NCBI RefSeq assembly: GCF_028622115.1
Contig: NZ_CP097263.1
Coordinates: forward strand, 3,658,001-3,722,000
Direction: 5' to 3'
Source: Kutzneria chonburiensis
GTDB lineage: Bacteria > Actinomycetota > Actinomycetes > Mycobacteriales > Pseudonocardiaceae
Length of the DNA stretch: 64,000 bases
Each line of letters opens with the position of its first letter. Position 1 is the first letter of the stretch. Positions 9,126 to 17,385 of this stretch are shown one piece after another. Position numbers and translations under genes: made by a program. The notes below the pieces were generated by a model. That model made no database searches, was not told where the DNA came from, and saw only the letters and a list, made by a program, of their open reading frames with translations.

Positions 9126-9973
9126 CCGCCGCCCCGACCCGACGCCGTATCGGAGTGGCCGCCGTCGCGCTCGCCGCCGGGATGTCCCTCGCGGCCTGCG
9201 GAGGCGCCGACGCCGGCTCCGACGCCAACTCGCTCGGCACCATCGACGCCGGCACCATCTCGTTCGCCTTCCGCTCGGACGACAAGCCGACCTCGTTCGT
9301 GGACAACGGAAAGCCCGCCGGCTTCCTGATCGAGCTGACGCAGGCCATGGCCGCGAAGATGAAGGTGACGCCGAAGTACACGGCCACCGACTTCGCCTCC
9401 ATGCTGCCCAACATCCGCAACCACAAGTACGACTCGGCCGCCTTCGGCACGCTGGCCACCGACGCCCGCAAGCAGGTCACCGACTTCACCTCGCCGGTGT
9501 CCTTCGGCGAGGCGAAGATGGTCAGCCGCAAGGACGCCGCGCTGTCCACTGTGGACGCCTCGGCCGGTAAGACGGTCGCGATCACCCGCGGCAGCGAGCT
9601 GATTCCCTTGCTCAAGGCCAAGGTGCCGACGGTGACCGTCAAGGAGTTCCCGAACATCGCGGCCAGCGCCAACGCGCTGACCGCCGGGCAGGTCGACGGA
9701 CTGTTCACCGGCGAGACCACCGCGCTGGACCTGGTGACCAAGCACCCGGACTACACCGCGTCGCCGTCCATCACCAGCGGCCAGACCGCCCTGCCGGTGG
9801 CCAAGGACAAGCCGAACCTGCGCAAGGCGCTGGACGACGCGCTCAAGTCGGTGATCGCCGACGGCACGTACACCAAGCTGTTCGACAAGTGGAATCCCCA
9901 GGGCGTGGCCATTCCGGCCGACATGATCGCCTTCTACCCCGGCCTGCAGCAGCGCCCGGGCGCGGGGTCCTGA
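9122..9973 (+). CDS. ABC transporter substrate-binding lipoprotein, polar amino acid type
   Basis: 283 residues. The Tat-like RRR plus hydrophobic signal ends in lipobox LAAC (Cys about 28), so it is probably a lipoprotein. The mature part follows family 3 solute-binding proteins: ISFAFRSDDKPTSFVDNGKPAGFLIELTQAMAAKM, then FASMLPNIRNHKYDSAAFGTLATDARK, then TVAITRGSE, ending DGTYTKLFDKWN. It would capture an amino acid or similar ligand for the permease and ATPase downstream. The start overlaps the creatininase-family stop by 4 bp. Confidence 0.9.
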   Translation: MTAAPTRRRIGVAAVALAAGMSLAACGGADAGSDANSLGTIDAGTISFAFRSDDKPTSFVDNGKPAGFLIELTQAMAAKMKVTPKYTATDFASMLPNIRNHKYDSAAFGTLATDARKQVTDFTSPVSFGEAKMVSRKDAALSTVDASAGKTVAITRGSELIPLLKAKVPTVTVKEFPNIAASANALTAGQVDGLFTGETTALDLVTKHPDYTASPSITSGQTALPVAKDKPNLRKALDDALKSVIADGTYTKLFDKWNPQGVAIPADMIAFYPGLQQRPGAGS

Positions 9974-9977
9974 CGCC

Positions 9978-10718
9978 ATGGACGGCATCCAGCACGTTCT
10001 CGACACGTTCTTCGACCTGCCGCTGATCCTCAGCACGCTGCCGACGCTGCTGAAGGAGGGCCTGCTCAACACGCTGTTCCTGACCGTGTTGGCCAGCGTC
10101 ATCGGTCTGGTCGTGGGCGTCTTCCTGGCCAGCGGCCTGATGTCGCGGCACCTGCTGCTGCGGCTGCCCTGCCGCTGGTACGTGGATGTCCTGCGCGGTC
10201 TGCCGCACATCCTGTCCATCTACCTGATCGGGCAGGGCCTGCCGCTGGCCGGCCTGAACGTGTTCGGCAGCTGGACCTACGGCTACGCCGCGCTGGCCAT
10301 CGGGCTGATGGAGGGCGCGTACATGGCCGAGATCTTCCGGTCCGGCTTCCAGAGCGTGGAGAAGGGCATCGTGGAGGCGGCCCGCAGCCTCGGCCTCTCC
10401 CGGGCCAGGACCATGCGGCTGATCGTCATCCCGATCGGGTTCCGGCGGGTGCTGCCCGCGCTGACCGGGCAGTTCATCCTGGTCATCAAGAGCACCGCCC
10501 TGGTCTACCTGCTGGGGCTGGCCACCGGGCAGCGGGAGATGTTCGCCATCGCCCAGGACACGTCCAGCAACAACGCCTCGCTGTCCCCGCTGGTGGCGGC
10601 CGGCCTGTTCTACCTCGTGATCACCGTGCCGCTGACCTACGCCGTGAACGCGTGGGACCGGCGGATGCGTGAGGGCCGCCCGGTCGCCGCCCTGCCGCCC
10701 GTGGAGGCAGCCGCATGA
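9978..10718 (+). CDS. ABC transporter permease, HisM/GlnP type
   Basis: 246 residues with about five membrane helices and the BPD_transp_1 EAA loop (EAARSLGLSRARTMRLIVIPIGFRRVLPAL, about residues 135-164). The N-terminal LLNTLFLTVLASVIGLVVG is typical of polar amino acid permeases. It probably works as a homodimer with the ATPase whose start overlaps its end by 4 bp. It begins 4 bp after the binding protein stop. Confidence 0.9.
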   Translation: MDGIQHVLDTFFDLPLILSTLPTLLKEGLLNTLFLTVLASVIGLVVGVFLASGLMSRHLLLRLPCRWYVDVLRGLPHILSIYLIGQGLPLAGLNVFGSWTYGYAALAIGLMEGAYMAEIFRSGFQSVEKGIVEAARSLGLSRARTMRLIVIPIGFRRVLPALTGQFILVIKSTALVYLLGLATGQREMFAIAQDTSSNNASLSPLVAAGLFYLVITVPLTYAVNAWDRRMREGRPVAALPPVEAAA

Positions 10719-11464
10719 CCACCATGACGCGCGCCGGCACGGCCGTGCGCTTCGAGCACATCGACAAGAGCTTCGGACAGAACCAGGTGCTGCACGACAT
10801 CGTGCTGGAAGCGCCGGGCGGCGCCACCACGTGCATCGTCGGGCCGTCCGGCTCGGGCAAGTCCACGCTGCTGCGGTGCGCGAACCTGTTGGAGGTGCCC
10901 ACTTCCGGCCGGATCCTGATCGGCGACGACGCGATCACCGACCCCGGCGCGGACGTGGACCGCATCCGCACCCGGGTGGGCATGGTGTTCCAGAACTTCC
11001 ACCTGTTCCCGCACCACACCGTGCTGAACAACGTGACCCTTGCGCAGCAACGGGTTCTCGGTCGCACGCGGGACGAGGCCGTGCAGGTGGCGCGCAAGCA
11101 CCTTGACGCGGTCGGACTGTCCCGTTTGGAGGATCGACGGCCGGAGCAGCTGTCCGGCGGTCAGCAGCAGCGGGTGGCCATCGCCCGGGCGCTGGCCATG
11201 GATCCCGAGGTGATGCTGTTCGACGAGGCCACCTCGGCCCTCGACCCCGAGCTGGTGAAGGGGGTCCTCGCGGTAATGCGCGATCTCGCGGACCGCGGCA
11301 TGACGATGATCGTGGTCACGCACGAGATGCGGTTCGCGCGTGAAGTGGCGCAGCAGGTGGTGTTCCTCGACCAGGGACGCCTGCTGGAGGCCGCCCGTCC
11401 CGCCGAGTTCTTCGACACCCCCAGCTCCGACCGGCTCCGGTCCTTCCTGAAGCAGGTGCTGTGA
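10715..11464 (+). CDS. ABC transporter ATP-binding protein, GlnQ type
   Basis: 249 residues with Walker A GPSGSGKST (43-51), Q-loop VFQNFHLFPHHTVLNNV, signature LSGGQQQR, Walker B VMLFDEATSALDPE and the switch His in VVTHEM. This is the importer ATPase of the amino-acid-type system. The overlap with the permease and with the secreted esterase (TGATG) supports one polycistronic unit from 7615 to 12417. Confidence 0.95.
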   Translation: MTTMTRAGTAVRFEHIDKSFGQNQVLHDIVLEAPGGATTCIVGPSGSGKSTLLRCANLLEVPTSGRILIGDDAITDPGADVDRIRTRVGMVFQNFHLFPHHTVLNNVTLAQQRVLGRTRDEAVQVARKHLDAVGLSRLEDRRPEQLSGGQQQRVAIARALAMDPEVMLFDEATSALDPELVKGVLAVMRDLADRGMTMIVVTHEMRFAREVAQQVVFLDQGRLLEAARPAEFFDTPSSDRLRSFLKQVL

Positions 11465-12417
11465 TGAGAGTGCTCCCGCTCGCCGCCGTCGTGGCCGCGG
11501 TCGCCGCTGTGCTCACGCCGGCCGCGGCTTCCGCCACGCCGTCCGTGCGCAACTACCCCATCCTGTCCGCCGGCTGCCTGTCCCGCAGCGCGCCCGCAAC
11601 CGGCGTGACCACGCATGAGACCGTGACGTCCGGAGGCCTTGAGCGGGAGTACCTGCTGCACCTGCCGGCCAGTTACGAGCCGCACCACCCGACGCCGCTG
11701 ATCATGGCCTTCCACGGCCGCAAGGGCGATGGCACGGACATCGAGGCCTTCTCCGGCATCGACAATCTGGACGCCATCGCCGTGTATCCAGTGGGGGCCA
11801 AGGGCGAGGCCGACCAGCGGGCCTGGCAGAGCGCGCCGTACGCGGCCGCGGGCGTCGACGACGTCAAGTTCGTCAGCGACCTGCTGGACAAGCTCCAGGC
11901 CACGCTGTGCGTCAACCCGAACCGGATCTACGCCACCGGCAAGTCCAACGGCGCCGGCTTCGTGTCGCTGCTGGCCTGCCAGCTTCCCTTCCGTATCGCC
12001 GCTTTCGGCACGATCGCCGGCGCCTTCTACCCCGGCACCACCGTCGGCTGCGACACCAGCGCCCCCGCGCCGATCGTCGACTTCCACGGCACCGCCGACC
12101 CGACGATCAAGTACGACGGCGACGTCAGCCACGGTGTGGCCACTCCGCCGCTGATGGACTGGGCCCAGAACTGGGCCACGCACAACCACTGTGCCACTGG
12201 GCCCGAACAGACGGCCATCGGCACCGACGTGCTCCAGTTCTCGTGGAACGGCTGCCAGCAGCACGCCAACGTGACGCACTACCGCATCATCGGCGCCGGC
12301 CACACGTGGCCCGGTGAGCTGGTGGACAGCGGCCCCGGGTCGGCCACCCAGACCATCAAGGCCACCCAGGTGATCTGGGACTTCTTCAGCACCCACCCGC
12401 TGACCGCCCACCTGTGA
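11464..12417 (+). CDS. Secreted alpha/beta-hydrolase, feruloyl esterase/PHB depolymerase-like (LpqC type)
   Basis: 317 residues with a signal peptide (to ASA, about residue 24). The esterase fold has a nucleophile elbow GKSNG (Ser161), acid Asp212 (FHGTADPTIKYDG) and His280 (GAGHTWPG), the usual triad of CE1-like/PHB-depolymerase-type carboxylesterases. Several paired Cys (AGCLS, LCVN, ACQL, VGC, HNHC, NGC) suggest disulfides in a secreted enzyme. Start ATG 11464 overlaps the ATPase stop; an extra GTG directly before it would add one residue. It may release an ester-linked compound that the operon then imports (inference). A strong hairpin follows the stop. Confidence 0.85.
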   Translation: MRVLPLAAVVAAVAAVLTPAAASATPSVRNYPILSAGCLSRSAPATGVTTHETVTSGGLEREYLLHLPASYEPHHPTPLIMAFHGRKGDGTDIEAFSGIDNLDAIAVYPVGAKGEADQRAWQSAPYAAAGVDDVKFVSDLLDKLQATLCVNPNRIYATGKSNGAGFVSLLACQLPFRIAAFGTIAGAFYPGTTVGCDTSAPAPIVDFHGTADPTIKYDGDVSHGVATPPLMDWAQNWATHNHCATGPEQTAIGTDVLQFSWNGCQQHANVTHYRIIGAGHTWPGELVDSGPGSATQTIKATQVIWDFFSTHPLTAHL

Positions 12418-12422
12418 CCGGG

Positions 12423-12451
12423 TGCTCGCCCCTCGCCGGGAGGGGCGAGCA
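12423..12451 (+). terminator. Factor-independent-like terminator hairpin after the esterase operon
   Basis: 11-bp perfect stem, TGCTCGCCCCT pairing with AGGGGCGAGCA around a 7-base loop, 6 bases after the esterase stop. There is no real T-run (TCCCTTGTC follows), as is common in high-GC actinobacteria. Confidence 0.7.
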
Positions 12452-12532
12452 TCCCTTGTCTTCACCCGGTAGCATTGCCGGTGCACCGACCTCGTTCCGC
12501 CGACCGCCGGGCAGCTCCTTGGGGGCTCCTGC

Positions 12533-14242
12533 ATGGCTTTCGGACGAGCGCTGACCAGTTCTCCGGTGTTGTTGCCGGACGACGCCACCGTGCCGATTCC
12601 GGTGGCTACGCGGGGGTTTGTACGGATTCGGGTGGCACTGGCGGCGATCGGCCTGCTGGCCGGCGGCATCTACGCCTGGGGCATCACGGTCCGGCCGGTG
12701 CACAACTACTACGCCTCGGCCGTCCGGAGCATGGCCGGCAGCTGGCGGGCGTTCGTGTTCGGCGGGTTCGACCCGCAGGGCTCGATCAGCATCGACAAGA
12801 TCCCGGGCGCGTTCTGGCTCCAGGCGCTGTCGGTGAAGGCGTTCGGCTTCCACGACTGGTCGGTGGCGCTGCCGTCGGTGCTGGAAGCCGTGGCGACGGT
12901 GTTGGTGCTGTACAAGGTGGTCTGCCGTTGGTCCGGCCCAGCCGCGGGGCTGCTGGCGGCGCTGGTGATGGCGTTGACGCCGATCGCCGCGGCGTTGGCC
13001 AAGGCGCAGATCGCCGACACGTTGTTGACGCTGCTGCTGGTGTGCGCGGCCGGGGCGTGGCAGAAGAGCGTGCTGGACGACAAGCCGTTGTGGCCGTGTG
13101 CGGTGTGGGTCGGGCTGGCCTTCCACGTGAAGATGGTGCAGGCCTGGCTGGTGCTGCCGGTGTTCGTCATCGGCTATCTGCTGTTCGCGCGGCGGCGGCG
13201 GTTCGGCCGGCTGGCGGTGGCCGGCGTGGTGACTCTGGCGGTGTCGTCGGTCTGGGTGGTCATCACCTTGCTGACACCGGTGGCCGACCGCCCGTACATC
13301 GATGCGACCACGGACAACAACCCGTTGAGCATGGTCCTCGGCTACAACGCGGCGAGCCGTTTCCGCGGCGGCAACGGCTGGCGGGACCTGCTGTCGGAGC
13401 ACACGTTCGTGCAGATCGGCTGGATGTATCCGATTTGTCTGCTGGCGGTCTTGCTCGGTCTGCGCTGGACCCGTGACCGCACCGGGTACGCGATGTGGGG
13501 CCTGTGGTTGGCGGTGCACATGCTGGCTTTCGGATTGGGCCAGTTCCGGCACGCCTACTACGTGATCGTGCTGGCCCCGGCGGTCGCCGCGCTGACCGGG
13601 GCCGGGTTGATGCTGTTCTGGCGTGAACGAGCTCGCCGTCCTTGGCTGCTCCCCACTGTGTTGCTGGCCACCGCCGGCTGGGCCCTGGCACTCCCCCACC
13701 GTTCGCTCACCGCCGCCATCACCGTGCTCACCATGATCGCCGTGTTGGCGCTGCTCGCCGCCCGTACCTCACGCCTGGCCGCTCTGGGCGCGGTGATCGG
13801 TCTTGTCGCGGTATTGATCACCCCCGCCGCCTGGACCTTCTCCACCGACGTGAAGGTGTCCCGGGCCAACGCCGCCAACCCCGCGGTGGACGCCAAGCCC
13901 CGCAAGCCCCACCTTTTGTCCAAAGAGGACCGTGAGCTGCTGGACTTCGTGCAGCGCGGCAGCGGAAACGCCCGGTACGTGCTCGCCGTCGACGGCGCCG
14001 GGCCCGCCGCCACCCTCATCTCCCAGGCCGGCGCCAGCGTGCTGCCCATGGGTGGTTTCAGCGCCAAGACGCCGTTCCCTTCGGCCGCGCAGTTCCGGGT
14101 GTTGATCTCCAGTGGGCAGCTCCGGTACGTCCAGGGCAAGGCCTCGAAGCCGGCCCGCACCGCCGCCCAGACCAACGTCGACTGGGCCGCCGAGCACTGT
14201 CGAGAAGTGCGCGCTCACCTGTACGACTGCGCCGGCCGGTAG
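12533..14242 (+). CDS. ArnT/PMT-like membrane glycosyltransferase (GT39/GT83 type)
   Basis: 569 residues with about 11-12 membrane helices. The first extracytoplasmic loop has HNYYASAVRSMAGSWRAFVFGGFDPQGSISIDKIPGAFWLQAL, the pattern of polyprenyl-phosphate-sugar transferases in actinobacteria (Asp-containing loop 1 and a PHVKMVQAWLVLP-like segment). A soluble C-terminal domain begins near residue 440. Such enzymes move a sugar from a lipid-phosphate donor to a cell-envelope acceptor outside the membrane. It stands alone after a terminator, with its own start ATG 12533. Donor and acceptor unknown. Confidence 0.8.
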   Translation: MAFGRALTSSPVLLPDDATVPIPVATRGFVRIRVALAAIGLLAGGIYAWGITVRPVHNYYASAVRSMAGSWRAFVFGGFDPQGSISIDKIPGAFWLQALSVKAFGFHDWSVALPSVLEAVATVLVLYKVVCRWSGPAAGLLAALVMALTPIAAALAKAQIADTLLTLLLVCAAGAWQKSVLDDKPLWPCAVWVGLAFHVKMVQAWLVLPVFVIGYLLFARRRRFGRLAVAGVVTLAVSSVWVVITLLTPVADRPYIDATTDNNPLSMVLGYNAASRFRGGNGWRDLLSEHTFVQIGWMYPICLLAVLLGLRWTRDRTGYAMWGLWLAVHMLAFGLGQFRHAYYVIVLAPAVAALTGAGLMLFWRERARRPWLLPTVLLATAGWALALPHRSLTAAITVLTMIAVLALLAARTSRLAALGAVIGLVAVLITPAAWTFSTDVKVSRANAANPAVDAKPRKPHLLSKEDRELLDFVQRGSGNARYVLAVDGAGPAATLISQAGASVLPMGGFSAKTPFPSAAQFRVLISSGQLRYVQGKASKPARTAAQTNVDWAAEHCREVRAHLYDCAGR

Positions 14243-14243
14243 T

Positions 14244-14261
14244 CCGGAGAGCGCTCTCCGG
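14244..14261. repeat. 18-bp perfect palindrome containing GGAGAGCGCTCTCC
   Basis: CCGGAGAGCGCTCTCCGG begins 2 bases after the glycosyltransferase stop and 37 bases before the acyl-CoA dehydrogenase start. The same 14-bp core recurs inside genes at 19187-19200, 54213-54226 and 57868-57881, with single-mismatch copies at 55522, 55782 and 63120. It could act as a terminator here, but its recurrence suggests an iterated genomic motif. Confidence 0.75.
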
Positions 14262-14297
14262 CGTACGGTGGTCGGCGTTCCGAGCACCGGGAGGTCT

Positions 14298-15449
14298 GTG
14301 TTGGACAGCGCGGAGCAGGCGATCGTCGACACCGTCCACGACTTCGTCGACCGGGACGTGCGGCCCGTCGCACGGCAGTTGGAGCATGAGAACACGTATC
14401 CCGAGGCGTTGATCGAGCAGATGAAACGGCTCGGCGTGTTCGGGCTTGCCATCCCCGATGAGTTCGGCGGTGCCGCCGTGTCCGCGCCGTGCTTCGCGCT
14501 CGTCACCGAGGAGCTCGCCCGCGGCTGGATGAGCCTCGCCGGCGCGATGGGCGGGCACACCGTCGTCGCCAAACTTCTGCTCCAGCACGGAACCCCGTCG
14601 CAGCAACGCCGTTACCTGCCACGCATGGCCACCGGTGAACTCCGCGCCGCCATGGCTCTCACCGAGCCCGACGGCGGCTCCGACCTCCAGGCCCTGCGCA
14701 CCGTCGCCCGCCGCGACGGGGACTCCTACATCGTCAACGGCAGCAAGACGTGGATCACCAACGCCCGCCGCGCCGGCCTCGTCGCCGTGCTGTGCAAGAC
14801 AGATCCTCAGGCCGATCCGCCACACCACGGCATCAGTGTCCTGCTCATGGAGAAGGTTCCCGGCTTCACCATCTCCCGTGATCTACCCAAGCTGGGTTAC
14901 AAGGGCGTCGAGAGCTGCGAACTGTCCTTTCAGGACTGTCGCGTGCCTGTTTCGTCTCTACTGGGCGGCATGGAGGGTTCCGGCTTCTCCCAGATGATGC
15001 AGGGCTTGGAACTCGGCCGCATCCAGGTCGCCGCCCGGGCCACCGGCGTCGCCCGCGCCGCCTTCGACGACGCTTTTTCTTATGCCCAGCAACGCCATTC
15101 CTTCGGCAAACCCATCTGGCAGCACCAGGCCGTCGGCCACCTCCTCGCCGACATGGCCACCCGCCTGACCGCCGCCCGCCAGCTCCTCCTCCATGCCGCC
15201 ACCCTCTACGACTCCGGCCAGCGCTCCGATCTCGAGGCCGGCATGGCCAAGCTCTTCTGCTCCGAGACCGCCATGACCATCGCCCTCGACGCCCTCCGCA
15301 TCCACGGCGGCCATGGCTACTCCACCGAGTTCGACGTCGAGCGCTACTTCCGCGACGCCCCATTGATGATCGTCGGCGAGGGCACCAACGAGATCCAGCG
15401 CGACATCATCACCCGCCAACTGATCCGCCGCCGCGGCCTGTCCGGCTGA
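14298..15449 (+). CDS. Acyl-CoA dehydrogenase
   Basis: About 383 residues. The start is GTG 14298 or the next codon TTG 14301; GGGAGG lies 3 and 6 bases upstream respectively, so TTG is a real alternative. Family features: DEFGGAAVS, substrate/FAD segment MALTEPDGGSDLQALRT, WITNARRAG, and the C-terminal motif ALRIHGGHGYSTEFDVERYFRDAPLMIVGEGTNEIQRDII. The Glu in VGEGTNEIQ is at the place of the catalytic base of short/medium-chain enzymes. It probably oxidises a short or branched acyl-CoA. No ETF or thiolase genes are adjacent. Confidence 0.9.
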   Translation: MLDSAEQAIVDTVHDFVDRDVRPVARQLEHENTYPEALIEQMKRLGVFGLAIPDEFGGAAVSAPCFALVTEELARGWMSLAGAMGGHTVVAKLLLQHGTPSQQRRYLPRMATGELRAAMALTEPDGGSDLQALRTVARRDGDSYIVNGSKTWITNARRAGLVAVLCKTDPQADPPHHGISVLLMEKVPGFTISRDLPKLGYKGVESCELSFQDCRVPVSSLLGGMEGSGFSQMMQGLELGRIQVAARATGVARAAFDDAFSYAQQRHSFGKPIWQHQAVGHLLADMATRLTAARQLLLHAATLYDSGQRSDLEAGMAKLFCSETAMTIALDALRIHGGHGYSTEFDVERYFRDAPLMIVGEGTNEIQRDIITRQLIRRRGLSG

Positions 15450-15578
15450 ACGACCCACGCTGCCCCGACCACTGCGAGCGTGCAGACGCGCGCCAACGGA
15501 TTTCCTCGGCGCGCGGGCGGCATTCCCCGCTGCACCCGGGCCGGCGACCTCGCCGCCTCCGACATCGGTCGCGGCGCG

Positions 15579-16349
15579 TCACATGACCGGGTTGAGGCCG
15601 CCGTCGATGATGATGTCCGCGCCGGTCAGGTTGCCGACCCGGCCGCTGGCCAGGAACGCGACCAGGTCGCCGAACTCCTCGGGCCGGGTGAACCGGCCGG
15701 TTGGCGCGTCCGCCGCCGCCGTGGCCGCCACTGCTTGGGGGTCACCGTCCGCGCCGGCGACCGTCGCGGCCACGCCGCCCTTGCCCAGCCACAGGTCCGT
15801 CGAGACCGGGCCAGGGCTGACCGTGTTCACCCGTACGCCCTGCGGCCCCAACTCCCGGGCCAGCGCCTTGAAGGTGCTCAGGCAGGCCGCTTTGGCCGCG
15901 CTGTAGTCGACCACCGTCGGCGTCGGCAGGGTTGCGTTGATCGAGGTCACGGTGACGATCGAACCCGCCCGTTCGATCAGCGACGGCAGCGCCGCCCTGG
16001 TCGTGCGGATCGCCGACATCAGGTCCAGGTTGAACGTCGCCAGCCACTCATCGTCGGTCACCTCGGCAAAACCGTTCAACCGGGGGTGCACCAGCCCGAC
16101 GTTGTTGACCAGGATGTCGATCCCGCCGACCCGTTCGATCGCCTCGTCCACCACCCCCGCCGCGCCCTCCACGGTCGCGAGGTCGACCGCCACCGTCTCC
16201 ACCGGCAGCTCCGCCAACTCCCCGCCCACGTTCCGGGCGGCCGCCACCACCCGCACCCCTTCGTCGACCAGCGCGCGCACCACCGCCAGCCCGATCCCCC
16301 GGCTCGCCCCCGTGACCAGCGCCGTCTTGCCCCGCAGCTGAAGATCCAT
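15579..16349 (-). CDS. Short-chain dehydrogenase/reductase
   Basis: 256 residues from ATG 16349 (MDLQLRGKTALVTGASRGIG), chosen because GGGAG lies 8 bases upstream. Classical SDR: TGASRGIG (about 12-19), NNVG, Ser (VTSINA) with YSAAK (Tyr/Lys) and C-terminal GADIIIDGG. It converges with the acyl-CoA dehydrogenase across about 130 bp in which I see no gene. Probably an NAD(P)-dependent alcohol/ketone oxidoreductase; substrate unknown. Confidence 0.85.
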   Translation of the reverse strand: MDLQLRGKTALVTGASRGIGLAVVRALVDEGVRVVAAARNVGGELAELPVETVAVDLATVEGAAGVVDEAIERVGGIDILVNNVGLVHPRLNGFAEVTDDEWLATFNLDLMSAIRTTRAALPSLIERAGSIVTVTSINATLPTPTVVDYSAAKAACLSTFKALARELGPQGVRVNTVSPGPVSTDLWLGKGGVAATVAGADGDPQAVAATAAADAPTGRFTRPEEFGDLVAFLASGRVGNLTGADIIIDGGLNPVM

Positions 16350-16395
16350 CGCCAGCACTCCCGTCATCCGGCCCCCAGCGTGGCATGATCCACCA

Positions 16396-17163
16396 GTGGA
16401 CCGCACATCGGACGAACGGGAGTTCTTGGCAACACTGATAATCGGCGACATCGTCGAAGGCACGGTGGTGCCCGATGATCGCCGCGAGGCAGCCGTCGTG
16501 CTGGACGGCTTCCCCGCCCGGCCATTGGCGTGGGTGGGCGCACTGGACCTTTCTTGGCAGCGACGCCGGGTCCTTGAGGTCGGTGAGCGGATCATCGCCG
16601 AGGTGATGCGCGTAGATCTCGACCGCGGCGTGCAGCTTTCCACCGCCGCCACCGAGAACCCGGAGCTCTGGGCGTTTCTGAAGGCCCGCCAGGCCGGCGA
16701 GGTCCTGACCGGCACCGTGGCGGCAATCGAGCCGTTCGGCGTGTTCGTCGCCCTGGACGACGGTCCCCCACACCCGATCTATCCCGGCGTCGGTTTCGTC
16801 ACCCATCCCGAGCTGGCCTGGGGCCGCATCGAGGCGACGACCGATGTGGTGCAGGTCGGCCAGCGCGTGCAGGGCGAGTTCCTAGTCTTCGACACGTACA
16901 ACGGCGAGGCCCGGCTGTCACTGAAGGCGCTCGAGCCAAACCCCTTCCTCGACCTCACGGTCGGCCAGGAATTCCTGGGCAGGGTCACAAAAGTGTTGCC
17001 ACTAGGGGTGTTCGTGGCGATCAGGGACCGCGTCGAGGGGCTGGTCCGTGATCTCGACCCGATGCCGGCGGTCGGCGATGAGATCCAGGTGACCGTCGTG
17101 GCGGTCGACCTGTCGAAGGTGCTGCTCAGACCGACAGCATCTTCTGGATTGCTTGACGAGTGA
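16396..17163 (+). CDS. S1 RNA-binding domain protein (three S1-like repeats)
   Basis: 255 residues from GTG 16396. Three S1-type units begin near residues 15 (GDIVEGTVV), 100 (GEVLTGTVAAIEPFGVFVAL) and 185 (GQEFLGRVTKVLPLGVFVAI); the second and third have the classic GxFGVFV pattern. It is shorter than ribosomal protein S1 and resembles small S1-motif proteins of actinobacteria. A role in RNA binding or translation is inferred. It is divergent from the SDR; its 3' end overlaps the small HTH gene on the other strand by 38 bp. Confidence 0.75.
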   Translation: MDRTSDEREFLATLIIGDIVEGTVVPDDRREAAVVLDGFPARPLAWVGALDLSWQRRRVLEVGERIIAEVMRVDLDRGVQLSTAATENPELWAFLKARQAGEVLTGTVAAIEPFGVFVALDDGPPHPIYPGVGFVTHPELAWGRIEATTDVVQVGQRVQGEFLVFDTYNGEARLSLKALEPNPFLDLTVGQEFLGRVTKVLPLGVFVAIRDRVEGLVRDLDPMPAVGDEIQVTVVAVDLSKVLLRPTASSGLLDE

Positions 17164-17326
17164 CGCCCAGCTCGCGGGCGATGTCGGACTGGGTGACGCC
17201 CTGAGCGATCAGAGACTGCATGAGCTCCCGGCGCTCGGCGGCGAACTGCTGGGCCAGGCGGGCGTGGTGGATGGCCTGGGCACGGACTTCCTTGATGCGG
17301 TCGTAGGTTTCGCGGTGTGGGTCCAT
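17126..17326 (-). CDS. Small helix-turn-helix protein (66 aa)
   Basis: 66 residues from ATG 17326 (MDPHRETYDRIKEV). A long N-terminal helix rich in Ala/Arg/Gln is followed by a C-terminal HTH, GVTQSDIARELGVTRQAIQKML, like sigma-region-4 or MerR-type recognition helices. An upstream ATG at 17356 would start inside the 40-bp palindrome and is less likely. The palindrome ends 10 bp before this start, which suggests autoregulation. The 3' end is antisense to the end of the S1-protein gene. I do not recognise a named family. Confidence 0.65.
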   Translation of the reverse strand: MDPHRETYDRIKEVRAQAIHHARLAQQFAAERRELMQSLIAQGVTQSDIARELGVTRQAIQKMLSV

Positions 17327-17335
17327 GACACCAGC

Positions 17336-17375
17336 GTGACAACAGGGGGTTGACATGTCAACCCCCTGTTGTCAC
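17336..17375. repeat. 40-bp perfect palindrome upstream of the small HTH gene
   Basis: The arm GTGACAACAGGGGGTTGACA (17336-17355) is followed with no loop by its exact reverse complement (17356-17375). TTGACA hexamers face outward on both strands near the centre. It lies between the stop of the flavin hydroxylase (17386) and the start of the HTH gene (17326), both on the minus strand. It could be an operator or a terminator; no T-run follows. Confidence 0.8.
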
Positions 17376-17385
17376 AGCGGATGCT

